Of a stretch of 21,097 nucleotides of DNA, positions 1 through 6,896 are shown piece after piece. Position numbers and translations under genes: made by a program. Under the pieces are notes generated by a model. It did not search any database. It saw nothing but the letters and a program-made list of their open reading frames with translations, and was not told the DNA's origin. Source of the stretch: a virus; IMG/VR virus record IMGVR_UViG_3300021960_008316, positions 1 through 21,097 of that record. One strand, 5' to 3'. Each line of letters begins with the position of its first letter. Within the stretch, counting starts at the first letter, position 1.

Positions 1-406
1 TAATAAGAAGAAGCACAATTGCTTGAGCATATGTAGAAAAAAGCCTATGAACATAGTCAAAATAAGGGGATAAAAGTGCTAAAAAGAGAACAGTAGATAA
101 TCCAGCTAATAGAGATCCTAAAGCTGCACCTGAAATAGCATCTCCGCCTAATCCTTTTTTATAAAGATTATTACCCTCTGTAACTGCGGGTAAACTAGAT
201 GCCTCACCAGGAACTCCGAATATAGTTGCTGATACACTACCTATGTATTGAGTAGTAGTAGCCAGTGCTAGATAAAAAGAAAATGCTTCAACTACTGAAA
301 GTTGAAGCATCCACGGATAACATATTAGGAGAGAGGCGAAGATTCCAATACCAGGCATAAGTCCTGCAAAAGTCCCAGCCGCTACTCCTAATAGTATATA
401 TTCCAT
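1..406 (-). CDS. tctA: TctA-like permease of a tripartite tricarboxylate transporter (N-terminal part, cut by window edge)
   Basis: The first 135 codons of a large membrane protein that continues past the window edge. TctA is the multi-spanning inner-membrane permease of tripartite tricarboxylate transporters (TTT), which take up citrate-like or other carboxylates using an ion gradient and a periplasmic TctC protein. Seen here: an N-terminal hydrophobic stretch containing GLMPGIG (about residues 15-21), then TTTQYIGSVSATIFGVPGEA (about 50-69), the family's conserved glycine/proline signature, and a second long hydrophobic stretch. The ATG overlaps the stop of the tctC-like gene as TAATG, so translation is probably coupled. 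Usual family length is about 500 residues, so most is missing. No TctB lies between tctC and tctA; it could be downstream outside the window or supplied by the host. Confidence 0.88.
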   Translation of the reverse strand, partial: MEYILLGVAAGTFAGLMPGIGIFASLLICYPWMLQLSVVEAFSFYLALATTTQYIGSVSATIFGVPGEASSLPAVTEGNNLYKKGLGGDAISGAALGSLLAGLSTVLFLALLSPYFDYVHRLFSTYAQAIVLLLI

Positions 407-1233
407 TAGTTAACGTATTTATTATAGGCTTCAGAACCAGAAATATCCCAAGTCTGATCATAACCCTTAATACCTGCTGCCCACTTAGCAATAACAGACT
501 CAGAGTTAAGGAAGATCTTTTTCATAACAGCTCTTACGTTATCATAATTATCACCATGATACAACCACATGTCGTGCATGATTTGCGAAGAACCGCCTAC
601 AGTAGTAACTGAAGGGATATTAGATGAGGTATCAGCAGACAGGTTCAACAACCCACTAAACTTATCTGAATTTTTCCAAAAGTATTTAGGCGAACCTACA
701 ACACCAAAGTCAGTCTCACCGTTCATCATTGCAAGAACAACTTTTTTAGTATTTTCATAACGAACAATATTATAAGAAATACCGTTTGCGCTAGCAATTT
801 GTTTTAGTAGCTTTTCTTGTGAATCATTTTGTGAAATTGCAACAGAAGCGCCATCAGTTAAAAATGGTTTATTTTCACCAGTGCGACCAAAGATGACTCC
901 AGCTTTGATGTTTGTGTACAAAAGGTTTGCAGCAGTTGGTTTGATTGCTTCACATTCAGGCTTTCCTAACCAACCAGAATAGAACATTGCAACAACTTGT
1001 CCACCGTTTGACCTAATTTTATTGATTACTTGTGTTGATTTTACACATCCTTTTGCTTGGATGTATTCAATATCATAAGTTTTCTCAAGATCTTGTGCAT
1101 AAGCAGTCATAGCAGCATTAAAACTGCCACCAGTAGAAGCACTATTAACAATGTAAAGAGTATCTTTAGCAAATGAAGGGGTAGCAAATGCCACAGCACT
1201 TGCGATTAAAGTAGTTAAAAATAGTTTTTTCAA
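406..1233 (-). CDS. tctC: TctC/Bug-family periplasmic solute-binding protein
   Basis: 275 residues, a little shorter than the usual ~320. It should bind a carboxylate-type solute in the periplasm and deliver it to TctA. Seen: an export signal (MKKLFLTT, hydrophobic core, cleavage after SFA near residue 22), a TGGSFNA segment near the mature N-terminus matching the glycine-rich ligand loop of Bug proteins, and a two-lobe alpha/beta pattern. Two cysteines (in KGCVKS and PECEA) could form a disulfide. The start is TTG at 1233, chosen because GGAG lies 7 nt upstream and no in-frame ATG fits. It has its own putative promoter at 1281-1309 and is translationally coupled to tctA. The sequence is divergent from textbook TctC, so family is fairly sure but ligand is unknown. 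Confidence 0.8.
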   Translation of the reverse strand: MKKLFLTTLIASAVAFATPSFAKDTLYIVNSASTGGSFNAAMTAYAQDLEKTYDIEYIQAKGCVKSTQVINKIRSNGGQVVAMFYSGWLGKPECEAIKPTAANLLYTNIKAGVIFGRTGENKPFLTDGASVAISQNDSQEKLLKQIASANGISYNIVRYENTKKVVLAMMNGETDFGVVGSPKYFWKNSDKFSGLLNLSADTSSNIPSVTTVGGSSQIMHDMWLYHGDNYDNVRAVMKKIFLNSESVIAKWAAGIKGYDQTWDISGSEAYNKYVN

Positions 1234-1253
1234 TTTTGTCTCCGTTAGTTAAT

Positions 1254-1272
1254 AAATGTTTGTTGAACATTT
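1254..1272 (-). promoter_or_regulatory. Small hairpin in the tctC leader
   Basis: A perfect 7-bp inverted repeat, AAATGTT and AACATTT around a 5-nt loop. It would lie at the very 5' end of a transcript started from the putative promoter at 1281-1309, about 20 nt before the tctC start. It is AT-rich and has no U-run on the minus strand, so a 5' stabilising hairpin is likelier than a terminator. Confidence 0.35.
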
Positions 1273-1280
1273 GAGTTTTT

Positions 1281-1309
1281 AAGATACTAAACATATTAGA
1301 AGTAGGCAA
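1281..1309 (-). promoter_or_regulatory. Putative promoter for tctC-tctA
   Basis: Reading the minus strand: TTGCCT at 1309-1304, a 17-nt spacer, and TATCTT at 1286-1281. The -35 begins 3 nt after the stop codon of the PP-loop gene. The layout matches five other sites in the window (5829, 6122, 7839, 18534, 20426). Inferred from repeated pattern only. Confidence 0.55.
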
Positions 1310-1312
1310 GCA

Positions 1313-2380
1313 CTATTCCAAATATTTTTGTAGCATCAATGACCCGTATGGTAGTTTAAATGCGGGAATCCCGCCATGTATTCTAGTTAGCATATTTCCA
1401 ACATATTTTTTAGTCATGTCTTTATCTACTTTCCAAAGCTCGTGAACAAGTTGTTGAGTTTTTTTGTCTTGAGCCATCAAAAAAGAGTTTTTCTCACGAG
1501 GAGAGTACTTTTCTAACTTATAAAAATAAGGTGAGTTAGTTGTGTCATAACTAAGAGGACGAGAAACTTTAAGAAGAACTTCTTTATTTAAATTATAGTT
1601 ATCTGCTGTAGCGTGCGTCAAGTTATGTTCTCGTAAAAAGTTTTTTACTAGATGACACTGTTTTAAGTGTAGTCTTGGATAGTTAGGACTAGTGAAAAAG
1701 TGTTCGACATTAAATTTTGAGCGTAAGTAAAAGTTATCAGTATCCCAAATCTCTGTATAAAACTTATCTTGTTCTTTATCATATAACATTGTTGGGTGGG
1801 TAGCCCCATCAATAAACTTTGTACCAGTCACCATTTCATGTATATGGTATAAGTAAATAGCATGCATATCAACGTTTTTACCGCAATTAAACTCTTGTTG
1901 AGCATAGTCATTAGTAAAAAACTTAGACATTTGGTCATAGGTTAATCCGTCTACAATTCTTACAGGGATGTTTAGATTTTTACTTTTAAGATAGGGTATT
2001 GCGTGATTGTCTATTTCCCAGTTTGTAGGGTGTGGATCAAAATCAAAAAGACCATCTCTAATAACCATAATTTGATCTAGTTTGATTTTGTATTTTAAGA
2101 ATATTTCTAAAACTTGAACACAATCTGAGCCACCACTGAAACAAAGAGTAATATGTTTATGAGTATCTCTTAGCTGTAAAGCTCTATCACGGCACAGTTC
2201 TTCAAAACTCTCGTTAGGATCAAGCAACCAGTTAAGTTGTTCAAAATTTTCATGATTCTTAAATACACAAACTACTCCAGGAGTGTTGTATCGAAAATGA
2301 TGATCATATGCAGCAACTCTACTTTCAAATACAGCATCTCCGCTTTTATAACCAATATTATACTGAATAGTATTGTTCAT
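1313..2380 (-). CDS. PP-loop ATPase, asparagine-synthase/N-type ATP-pyrophosphatase-like
   Basis: 355 residues. A PP-loop sits at residues 82-87 (SGGSDC), preceded by a hydrophobic beta strand (ITLCF), as in enzymes that adenylate a substrate and release pyrophosphate (asparagine synthase, QueC, GMP synthase families). The usual final serine of SGGxDS is cysteine here. No N-terminal glutaminase domain is visible: the start lacks an N-terminal Cys nucleophile, so ammonia or another amine would have to come from elsewhere. Rest of the protein is not recognised. Its first 23 nt overlap the end of the DegT aminotransferase gene, and both follow a 2OG oxygenase, suggesting one tailoring pathway. 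Shine-Dalgarno is weak. Reaction and substrate unknown; amide or amidine formation is a guess. Confidence 0.7.
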   Translation of the reverse strand: MNNTIQYNIGYKSGDAVFESRVAAYDHHFRYNTPGVVCVFKNHENFEQLNWLLDPNESFEELCRDRALQLRDTHKHITLCFSGGSDCVQVLEIFLKYKIKLDQIMVIRDGLFDFDPHPTNWEIDNHAIPYLKSKNLNIPVRIVDGLTYDQMSKFFTNDYAQQEFNCGKNVDMHAIYLYHIHEMVTGTKFIDGATHPTMLYDKEQDKFYTEIWDTDNFYLRSKFNVEHFFTSPNYPRLHLKQCHLVKNFLREHNLTHATADNYNLNKEVLLKVSRPLSYDTTNSPYFYKLEKYSPREKNSFLMAQDKKTQQLVHELWKVDKDMTKKYVGNMLTRIHGGIPAFKLPYGSLMLQKYLE

Positions 2381-3509
2381 TTTGGTCTAGTACTTTGTCA
2401 AGAGTTTCTGCTATTAAAGTAACTTCTTCAGAACTAATCCAAGAATCAATAGGTAAAGATAAAGTATGGCTCATAAAATGATCAATGGTAGGAAACTGGG
2501 CAGAATTATCAGAAGATAAAATAGGACTGGTAGCAAGATTCTCGGAATAATGATCATAAACAGGCATACCTTCTTTAAGCATTAAGTCATAAACTTTTTT
2601 TCTGTCTTTAACAAATACGATAAACTTTTGATAAGAACTTGAAGAGGTATAATCAGGTTTATCTAATGTTTTAATACCATATTTTTTAAATAAATCTTCA
2701 TATAGCTCTGCTGTTTGCTTGCGTCTCTCAAGCCATTTACTTGCGTTTAACATTGATATATAGCAGGCGACAGCTTTATCTTCCGAAGGCTCGCCATTAA
2801 CACCTAAGTGAGATATTTTATTTCTGCCATAAAGTGTTCTGCGGCTCATACCACAGAGCCTAGCTGCATCGAGAGCCTCTTTATATCTATCGCTTTTGTA
2901 AACTATAGCAGCATAAGTACCGTATACTGGAATTTCTTTTTGTCTACCAAAGTTTATCATAGACATATCATCAAGCTGAGAAACAGGTGTGCCTTTATAG
3001 TCTGTGTTTTGACTCTGGGCAATATCACTTAAAATAATTAAATCGTTATCAAAAGCAATCTTTTTTATCTTGTCCCAATTAACAGGATTACCAAACATAC
3101 CAGTTGCTGCTATGTACTTAGTTTTTGGTCCTATAAGTTGTCTAATTTGGTCAGGGTCCATCACTCCATGCATATTGATATCACAAAATTTGATACTAGC
3201 ACCGAGAACAGAATAGGCCATAATTGCATTTGAGCAAGTATAGCCTGTTGCTATGATTTCGTCACCTGGTGTTACTCCTTTTACAAGTGCAAGCTGAGTT
3301 AATGCAATAGTTCCGCTAGTAGTTAAATTAGCAAAAGGAAGTCCATAAAAATCACAGATTAGTTCTTCGACTTTTCTGCAGTAAACACCGTTGTTAGACT
3401 CTGGTACAGATAAAGCTTTTTCAAGGTGTTCAAAGTACAAGTGTTTTGTTTCTTCAAACATTCTATGAGTATGTACTCTAGAAACCCTAAAGGGCTGCTT
3501 TGGCTGCAT
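2358..3509 (-). CDS. DegT/DnrJ/EryC1-family PLP aminotransferase
   Basis: 383 residues, normal for the family, which transfers an amino group from glutamate or glutamine to keto-sugars or cyclitols. Seen: TTSGTIAL (about 63-70), the cofactor phosphate-binding region; ILSDIAQSQNT (about 159-169), holding the Asp that pairs with the PLP ring nitrogen; and INFGRQKEIPVYGTYAAIV (about 185-203), placing the Schiff-base lysine at K191. The start is taken as ATG at 3509, with GAGG 6 nt upstream; a TTG one codon earlier has poorer spacing. Gene ends overlap: the start lies inside the end of the 2OG oxygenase, and the stop overlaps the PP-loop gene. The family includes aminotransferases of amino-sugar and aminocyclitol synthesis, which fits an amidinotransferase elsewhere in the window. 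Confidence 0.9.
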   Translation of the reverse strand: MQPKQPFRVSRVHTHRMFEETKHLYFEHLEKALSVPESNNGVYCRKVEELICDFYGLPFANLTTSGTIALTQLALVKGVTPGDEIIATGYTCSNAIMAYSVLGASIKFCDINMHGVMDPDQIRQLIGPKTKYIAATGMFGNPVNWDKIKKIAFDNDLIILSDIAQSQNTDYKGTPVSQLDDMSMINFGRQKEIPVYGTYAAIVYKSDRYKEALDAARLCGMSRRTLYGRNKISHLGVNGEPSEDKAVACYISMLNASKWLERRKQTAELYEDLFKKYGIKTLDKPDYTSSSSYQKFIVFVKDRKKVYDLMLKEGMPVYDHYSENLATSPILSSDNSAQFPTIDHFMSHTLSLPIDSWISSEEVTLIAETLDKVLDQNEQYYSV

Positions 3510-4158
3510 CAATATCCTCTTGTTTTGCTCCAGTGAGAATCAAGAAATATCTAGGATCATCACCTAGAACAGCGGCTGTGTGAGGATACTGAGTTCTGAA
3601 ATACCAAACATCGCCTGCTTTCCAGTCAAGCATATGACCATTCACTTCAAAGTAATGTCCATGCTTACGATCCTGTAAAGGAACCCAAAGTCTTTTGATG
3701 ACTTCGTACATCATTGGCGGCTGTAGATCATCATATAACCCGCGTCTAATTCTAAAATTGCCGTGGTAGTCGATATGATTTTGTGAAATAGATCCTTTAG
3801 GATATCTGTTAAGTTGTGCACCCCAAGTATCAAAACCACGAACATTTTTCATGTAGTCGTTAATGTAATCAGAAAAGTCACTTTTCCAAATTGTGAGGTC
3901 AATCTCAAGACTTTTCTTAATAGACTCATCTGAGTGTGGGTATTTCTTTAGTGAACTATCATAGTAAACTTCTTCGGGTAAACTTTCAAAATCAGTTGTC
4001 TCAATAAAGTTTTCAAAATCGTAGTCTAAAGTACCTTCATGAAAATGCGCGAGTTCGTATGTTGGAACCATAGGTTTTGCAAACTGAGCATTTACCTTAT
4101 CAGTATACTCTCGTGGGTGGTTGTAAACTTCAACCTTCTTTTTTGTCATTGTAGTCAT
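3487..4158 (-). CDS. Fe(II)/2-oxoglutarate-dependent oxygenase, aspartyl-hydroxylase-like
   Basis: 223 residues. It should hydroxylate an unknown substrate using iron, oxygen and 2-oxoglutarate. The double-stranded beta-helix core is visible in the second half: metal ligands H128 and D130 in NHID, a distal histidine H193 in YPHTAAV, and R203 in PRYFLILTG for 2-oxoglutarate. A linking strand reads HMLDWKAGDVWYF (about 175-187). The same LDWKAG core occurs in the 2OG protein at 14003-14530, so the two are likely distant paralogues. The ATG at 4158 has AAGGAG 5 nt upstream and lies within the end of a small TTG-start gene. Marine T4-like phages commonly carry 2OG oxygenases, usually of unknown substrate. 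Confidence 0.85.
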   Translation of the reverse strand: MTTMTKKKVEVYNHPREYTDKVNAQFAKPMVPTYELAHFHEGTLDYDFENFIETTDFESLPEEVYYDSSLKKYPHSDESIKKSLEIDLTIWKSDFSDYINDYMKNVRGFDTWGAQLNRYPKGSISQNHIDYHGNFRIRRGLYDDLQPPMMYEVIKRLWVPLQDRKHGHYFEVNGHMLDWKAGDVWYFRTQYPHTAAVLGDDPRYFLILTGAKQEDIDAAKAAL

Positions 4159-4309
4159 TACTACTCCTTTTTAGTATCTTATAGTACGCTTTTGTGAGCT
4201 CTCTGTTATCCAATTTTAAGAACTCAATAGTATCTTTCAACTCTGCTACTTGGTGCCTTAGAAAAAGAAGTTCTGCAGCTTGGTGATCATTAAAAGTTGA
4301 TGTTTTCAA
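4130..4309 (-). CDS. Small charged protein with TTG start, unknown
   Basis: 59 residues, beginning KTSTFNDHQAAELLFLRHQ after the initiator. The start is TTG at 4309, supported by AAGGAG 8 nt upstream; no ATG fits the frame. The sequence looks helical with heptad-like leucines (residues 14-45), so a short coiled coil is possible, with a basic C-terminus. It fills the otherwise empty gap between a methyltransferase and the 2OG oxygenase, and its end overlaps the oxygenase start by 29 nt, so the oxygenase Shine-Dalgarno lies inside it. Function unknown. Confidence 0.65.
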   Translation of the reverse strand: MKTSTFNDHQAAELLFLRHQVAELKDTIEFLKLDNRELTKAYYKILKRSSNDYNDKKEG

Positions 4310-4321
4310 AACTATTTCTCC

Positions 4322-5002
4322 TTATATTTTCTTACACACATAAACTATTTTTTTAGGTTCATTTTTCAAATCCCTATAGGGATCAAAATCAGAATTAGGT
4401 TGGTGAGAAAATTGTAAAGTATCACACCTTTCGATAATTCTTAAATTTGAAACGAATGGAATACATTCGTCAATACTAAGTGTACTATAACCGTTTAAAG
4501 AGTAATCATAGTTTAACGAAATTCCTTTTATGATTCTTCTCTTTTTGTCCTCTAAACTAGCCCAAGTAGTATTTTTTTCACAGTCACCTATGATTAACGT
4601 ATCAAAACTCAGTTGATCGACAAAAGTAGTAAGCCATTTGATAGGGTCTCTATTGCAATTAATAATACTATAAATAAATATAGTGTCGTAATGATTATGT
4701 TTTAGTTGCTCTAAATTTTGCCAGCGTAGTCTATTACCTACTGAATTATTATACTTAAAAACAATTTCACAATTTGGATTAGCATCAAAAGCATCTACAG
4801 AATTACAGTATAAAGAAAATATAAAAGATGTATAGCCCATACCACAAGCATAGTCTAAAATAGATTTATTTTCAAAGTGCTCACTAAATTTATCTATAAA
4901 AGACAAAGCTTTGTAACAAGCACCTTGAAAATGGTAAATCTCTTCTTTGTCTAAAGTATCTTGATACTCTTGAATTTGCTTTTTAAAAGTCGATTTGTCC
5001 AA
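4322..5002 (-). CDS. SAM-dependent class I methyltransferase
   Basis: 226 residues. Motif I is clear: SILDYACGMGYTSFIF (about 47-62), followed by motif II acidic residues in VDAFDANP (about 69-76). A Rossmann-fold order of strands continues through DTIFIYSI and DTLIIGDCE. This is the fold of class I methyltransferases acting on small molecules or glycans; the acceptor cannot be told. The start appears to be TTG at 5002, overlapping the zinc-protein gene by 20 nt; the Shine-Dalgarno is poor, so expression may depend on coupled translation. A later start would remove the helix before motif I. It sits between the zinc protein and genes for a 2OG oxygenase, DegT aminotransferase and PP-loop ATPase. 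Confidence 0.8.
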   Translation of the reverse strand: MDKSTFKKQIQEYQDTLDKEEIYHFQGACYKALSFIDKFSEHFENKSILDYACGMGYTSFIFSLYCNSVDAFDANPNCEIVFKYNNSVGNRLRWQNLEQLKHNHYDTIFIYSIINCNRDPIKWLTTFVDQLSFDTLIIGDCEKNTTWASLEDKKRRIIKGISLNYDYSLNGYSTLSIDECIPFVSNLRIIERCDTLQFSHQPNSDFDPYRDLKNEPKKIVYVCKKI

Positions 5003-5186
5003 GCCCGCTGCTCATCTCCCCACCATGTCTAATATTTAAGTGTGCATGTTGCTCATCTTTTGCTTCATAAGGACAACCATTAACATTACAAGGCCAAATT
5101 ACTGGATCTCCACCTGCAGATGACCATAGATTGATAGTGCAAACACCACATTTACCTACAACTTCTCCAAAGTTATGTTTTGCCAT
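4983..5186 (-). CDS. Small zinc-binding protein
   Basis: 67 residues. Potential metal ligands: C13 and C16 (CGVC), C33 and C38 (CNVNGC), and histidines 47, 49 and 54 in HAHLNIRH. The CxxC plus CxxxxC plus HxxxxH pattern suggests one structural zinc with a C2H2-like or ribbon arrangement. Its ATG overlaps the stop of the Api92-like gene as TAATG. No nucleic-acid-binding role can be assigned from sequence alone. Confidence 0.75.
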   Translation of the reverse strand: MAKHNFGEVVGKCGVCTINLWSSAGGDPVIWPCNVNGCPYEAKDEQHAHLNIRHGGEMSSGLGQIDF

Positions 5187-5797
5187 TATCGCTTTGCTCC
5201 CCAGTGTTCAACTCCACCTTGGTGTTCGTCAGAACTGTAGGTGCTTTCGGTCTCTTGCGTCTCAGAGTTGCTCTCTGTTTCGGTGTCAGTTTCGGTCTCT
5301 TGAAGATCATATTCTTCACTTTCCCTCTCCCATTCTTCCATCATTTCTGAAATTCCATACTCGTCATCAAGGTCGTCTCCTACAACATCACGAACATCTT
5401 TAGAAGTACATTCTTGAAACTCGTAGTGTTCGTCTACGCCATCAACCCAAGAACCAACAAAACACATGCCAGGTTCATAATAAGTAGCAACAACCCCCCA
5501 ACCTTGTTCAGCTGCTGCCTCATAAACTGCAATAGGAGGAGACCAGGCTGTATCAAATGACATCACTACGGTGTAGTCATCTACCCAATCAAAGCCTGCC
5601 ATATTAGCATCCCATTTTGTTCCCCAAGCATTTACTCGTGACCAATACCAATCTTCTTCATTCCAAGTCTCTGGAACAAAGAATCCGAAGAAAGTCCAAT
5701 CATCTACTTCTTGGTTAGACAAGTGGTCATGAAGTTCTTGAGCTTCCTCTTTGGTTGCAGCAGTAAGAGTAAGTGAATTAGAGCACCAATTAGGCAT
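5186..5797 (-). CDS. Api92/YubB-like ferredoxin-fold-domain protein with acidic tail
   Basis: 203 residues. The opening MPNWCSN is a hallmark of the DUF1281/Api92-like family found in phages and plasmids (YubB), and the tryptophan-rich body (WNEEDWYWSRVNAWGTKWD, about 45-63, then ETAW-like strands and AAAEQGWG) fits its ferredoxin-like fold. Residues from about 150 on are strongly acidic and low in complexity (ETETDTETESNSETQETES), probably disordered and possibly DNA-mimicking. Function of the family is not known. It starts an operon with a putative promoter at 5829-5857; AGGAG lies 8 nt before the ATG. Its stop overlaps the zinc-protein start by one base. Confidence 0.8.
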   Translation of the reverse strand: MPNWCSNSLTLTAATKEEAQELHDHLSNQEVDDWTFFGFFVPETWNEEDWYWSRVNAWGTKWDANMAGFDWVDDYTVVMSFDTAWSPPIAVYEAAAEQGWGVVATYYEPGMCFVGSWVDGVDEHYEFQECTSKDVRDVVGDDLDDEYGISEMMEEWERESEEYDLQETETDTETESNSETQETESTYSSDEHQGGVEHWGAKR

Positions 5798-5828
5798 TAG
5801 AAAATCTCCTATAATTAAATTATGAATA

Positions 5829-5857
5829 AATATAACAGACTAAAAGGCATTTAGCAA
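5829..5857 (-). promoter_or_regulatory. Putative promoter for the Api92-like operon
   Basis: Minus strand: TTGCTA at 5857-5852, 17-nt spacer, TATATT at 5834-5829 preceded by TG one base away (CTGTTATATT). It starts 2 nt after the stop of the 75-residue gene and lies about 32 nt before the ATG at 5797. It is one of the two best matches to the window's repeated promoter pattern. Confidence 0.65.
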
Positions 5858-5859
5858 GA

Positions 5860-6087
5860 TTAATGAAGGACTGGCCGCTCTATAGGACCTATCTTGTGTC
5901 TATTTTTATAGATAGATGTCATCATCTTATGATAGTCCTCTTCTGGTAGTACAGTGCGGTAAATTCTCATAGCATGAGTTATATAAGATGCAGCTAATTC
6001 CAATGGACCTATATTCATATCTTCCATTAATTCATTGGATTGTTTAATTAACTCTGCATAAACTTCGTAGGGATTAGAATTAGTCAC
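5860..6087 (-). CDS. Conserved small phage protein, unknown function
   Basis: 75 residues from a GTG start at 6087. The start is fixed by AAGGAG 6-7 nt upstream; an in-frame extension of 21 residues to 6150 would run over the promoter and has no ribosome site. The protein is helical and acidic (NPYEVYAELIKQSNELMEDM, then GPLELAASYITHAM). It resembles small proteins I associate with T4-like marine phages, but I cannot name a function. It stands alone between a promoter at 6122-6150 and the next promoter at 5829-5857. Confidence 0.7.
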   Translation of the reverse strand: MTNSNPYEVYAELIKQSNELMEDMNIGPLELAASYITHAMRIYRTVLPEEDYHKMMTSIYKNRHKIGPIERPVLH

Positions 6088-6299
6088 TAGTATCTCCTTA
6101 AACTTAAAATGATTAAAGAACAATATAACAAATAATTGAGAAGTTAGCAAGAAAAAGACGCAAGTGTGGCGTACAACGAAAAGAAACTCCGTTTCCCCAC
6201 TAGCTCCCTACGGTCGCACAGTGTTCGAATAGCTTGTCCTTCGCTGTTCGCCAGCGTTTAACATCGAAACCAGTGATGCCACAATAATAGCATACTTAT
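6088..6299. other. GC-rich non-coding gap with possible structured RNA
   Basis: The longest gene-free stretch, about 212 nt. It holds a promoter at 6122-6150. The part from about 6160 to 6280 is near 50% GC, unlike its surroundings. Minus-strand hairpins: CGCTG/CAGCG around 6240-6256, GAAAC/GTTTC at 6183-6195 followed by TTTT, and ACGC/GCGT around 6158-6172 followed by CTTTTT. Either of the last two could terminate the DctP unit. A frame without ATG reads protein-like (TGFDVKRWRTAKDKLFEH), so a gene remnant is the alternative. No tRNA cloverleaf fits. Confidence 0.35.
6122..6150 (-). promoter_or_regulatory. Putative promoter for the 75-residue gene
   Basis: Minus strand: TTGCTA at 6150-6145, 17-nt spacer, TATATT at 6127-6122, with TTTGT before the -10. 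Nearly identical in both boxes to the site at 5829-5857. It follows a short hairpin and T-run that may end the upstream unit. Confidence 0.65.
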
Positions 6300-6896
6300 T
6301 TAGTTGAATCCATTTAAAATATTTTGAAGTTGGGGATTAGGTACTAGAGCATACCATTTTAAAAACTCTTTGTAACCTCCAGCCGGATCAACTCTATTAT
6401 GAGTTCTACCATGGAGTTCAAAGTTGACAGTTTCATCGTGCGGGTTTTGAGAGCGCAACCAGGAGATACCCTCAGTTCCAAACTGTGCTCTGAAACGATT
6501 TTTTGCAGTTGGATGATTGATAAACGATCTCCAATGATTGTCTAGAGGTTGATGCCATTGATTGATGCGTTCACCGTCAACCCATAGCTGTTGCAATCTA
6601 AGTGATTCAGAAAGTTGTGTGATAGTTTGAGTAGTGTCAATTTGAGAGATGGTGAATTTCAGCCACTCATGTTCGTCGTCTGATAAAGTAATAATATCAT
6701 CAAAATGAGCTGCAAATTCGGGATGAATCAGCCTTAAACCAGCTGTTTCAACGGCTATCACACGATCTACTGAAAGAGTTGTGCAATAACGCAAATGGTA
6801 CAAGTCTAAAGCAGGTTCTGTAACGTGAACTACTAGACTTGTACCATTTTGAACTACTGTATTAAAATCAATGAAGTTTAATTGTGCATCAAGCAT
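6300..6896 (-). CDS. Unknown protein coupled to the DctP-like gene
   Basis: 198 residues, not recognised. No signal peptide or membrane segment; rich in His, Gln and Asn, mixed alpha/beta, with a C-terminal half containing WRSFINHPTAKNRFRAQFG and a WYALVPNPQ segment near the end. Its ATG overlaps the stop of the DctP-like gene as TAATG, so the two products are probably made in similar amounts and may work together. Like the DctP gene it has a visibly higher GC content than the flanking operons, which suggests they arrived together. Confidence 0.7.
   Translation of the reverse strand: MLDAQLNFIDFNTVVQNGTSLVVHVTEPALDLYHLRYCTTLSVDRVIAVETAGLRLIHPEFAAHFDDIITLSDDEHEWLKFTISQIDTTQTITQLSESLRLQQLWVDGERINQWHQPLDNHWRSFINHPTAKNRFRAQFGTEGISWLRSQNPHDETVNFELHGRTHNRVDPAGGYKEFLKWYALVPNPQLQNILNGFN

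Noticed and set aside
288-491. Minus-strand ORF of 67 codons across the tctC/tctA junction
   Set aside because: It overlaps both recognised genes in a different frame and has no recognisable features.
569-760. Plus-strand ORF of 63 codons
   Set aside because: It lies opposite the tctC-like gene and its translation has no protein-like features. The same applies to all other plus-strand ORFs, which mirror minus-strand genes.
4669-4676. TATAAATA, matching the T4 late promoter box, plus strand (also 13253-13260)
   Set aside because: Both are on the plus strand inside minus-strand genes, with no plus-strand gene downstream; AT-rich DNA gives this by chance.
5186-5350. Repetitive ETET/ESES coding stretch as a DNA repeat array
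   Set aside because: It is simple acidic low-complexity coding sequence with varied codons; no regular repeat and spacer units, so not a CRISPR or tandem array.
6215-6235. TTCGAA segment resembling a tRNA T-loop
   Set aside because: No matching T-stem, anticodon arm or acceptor could be folded on either strand.
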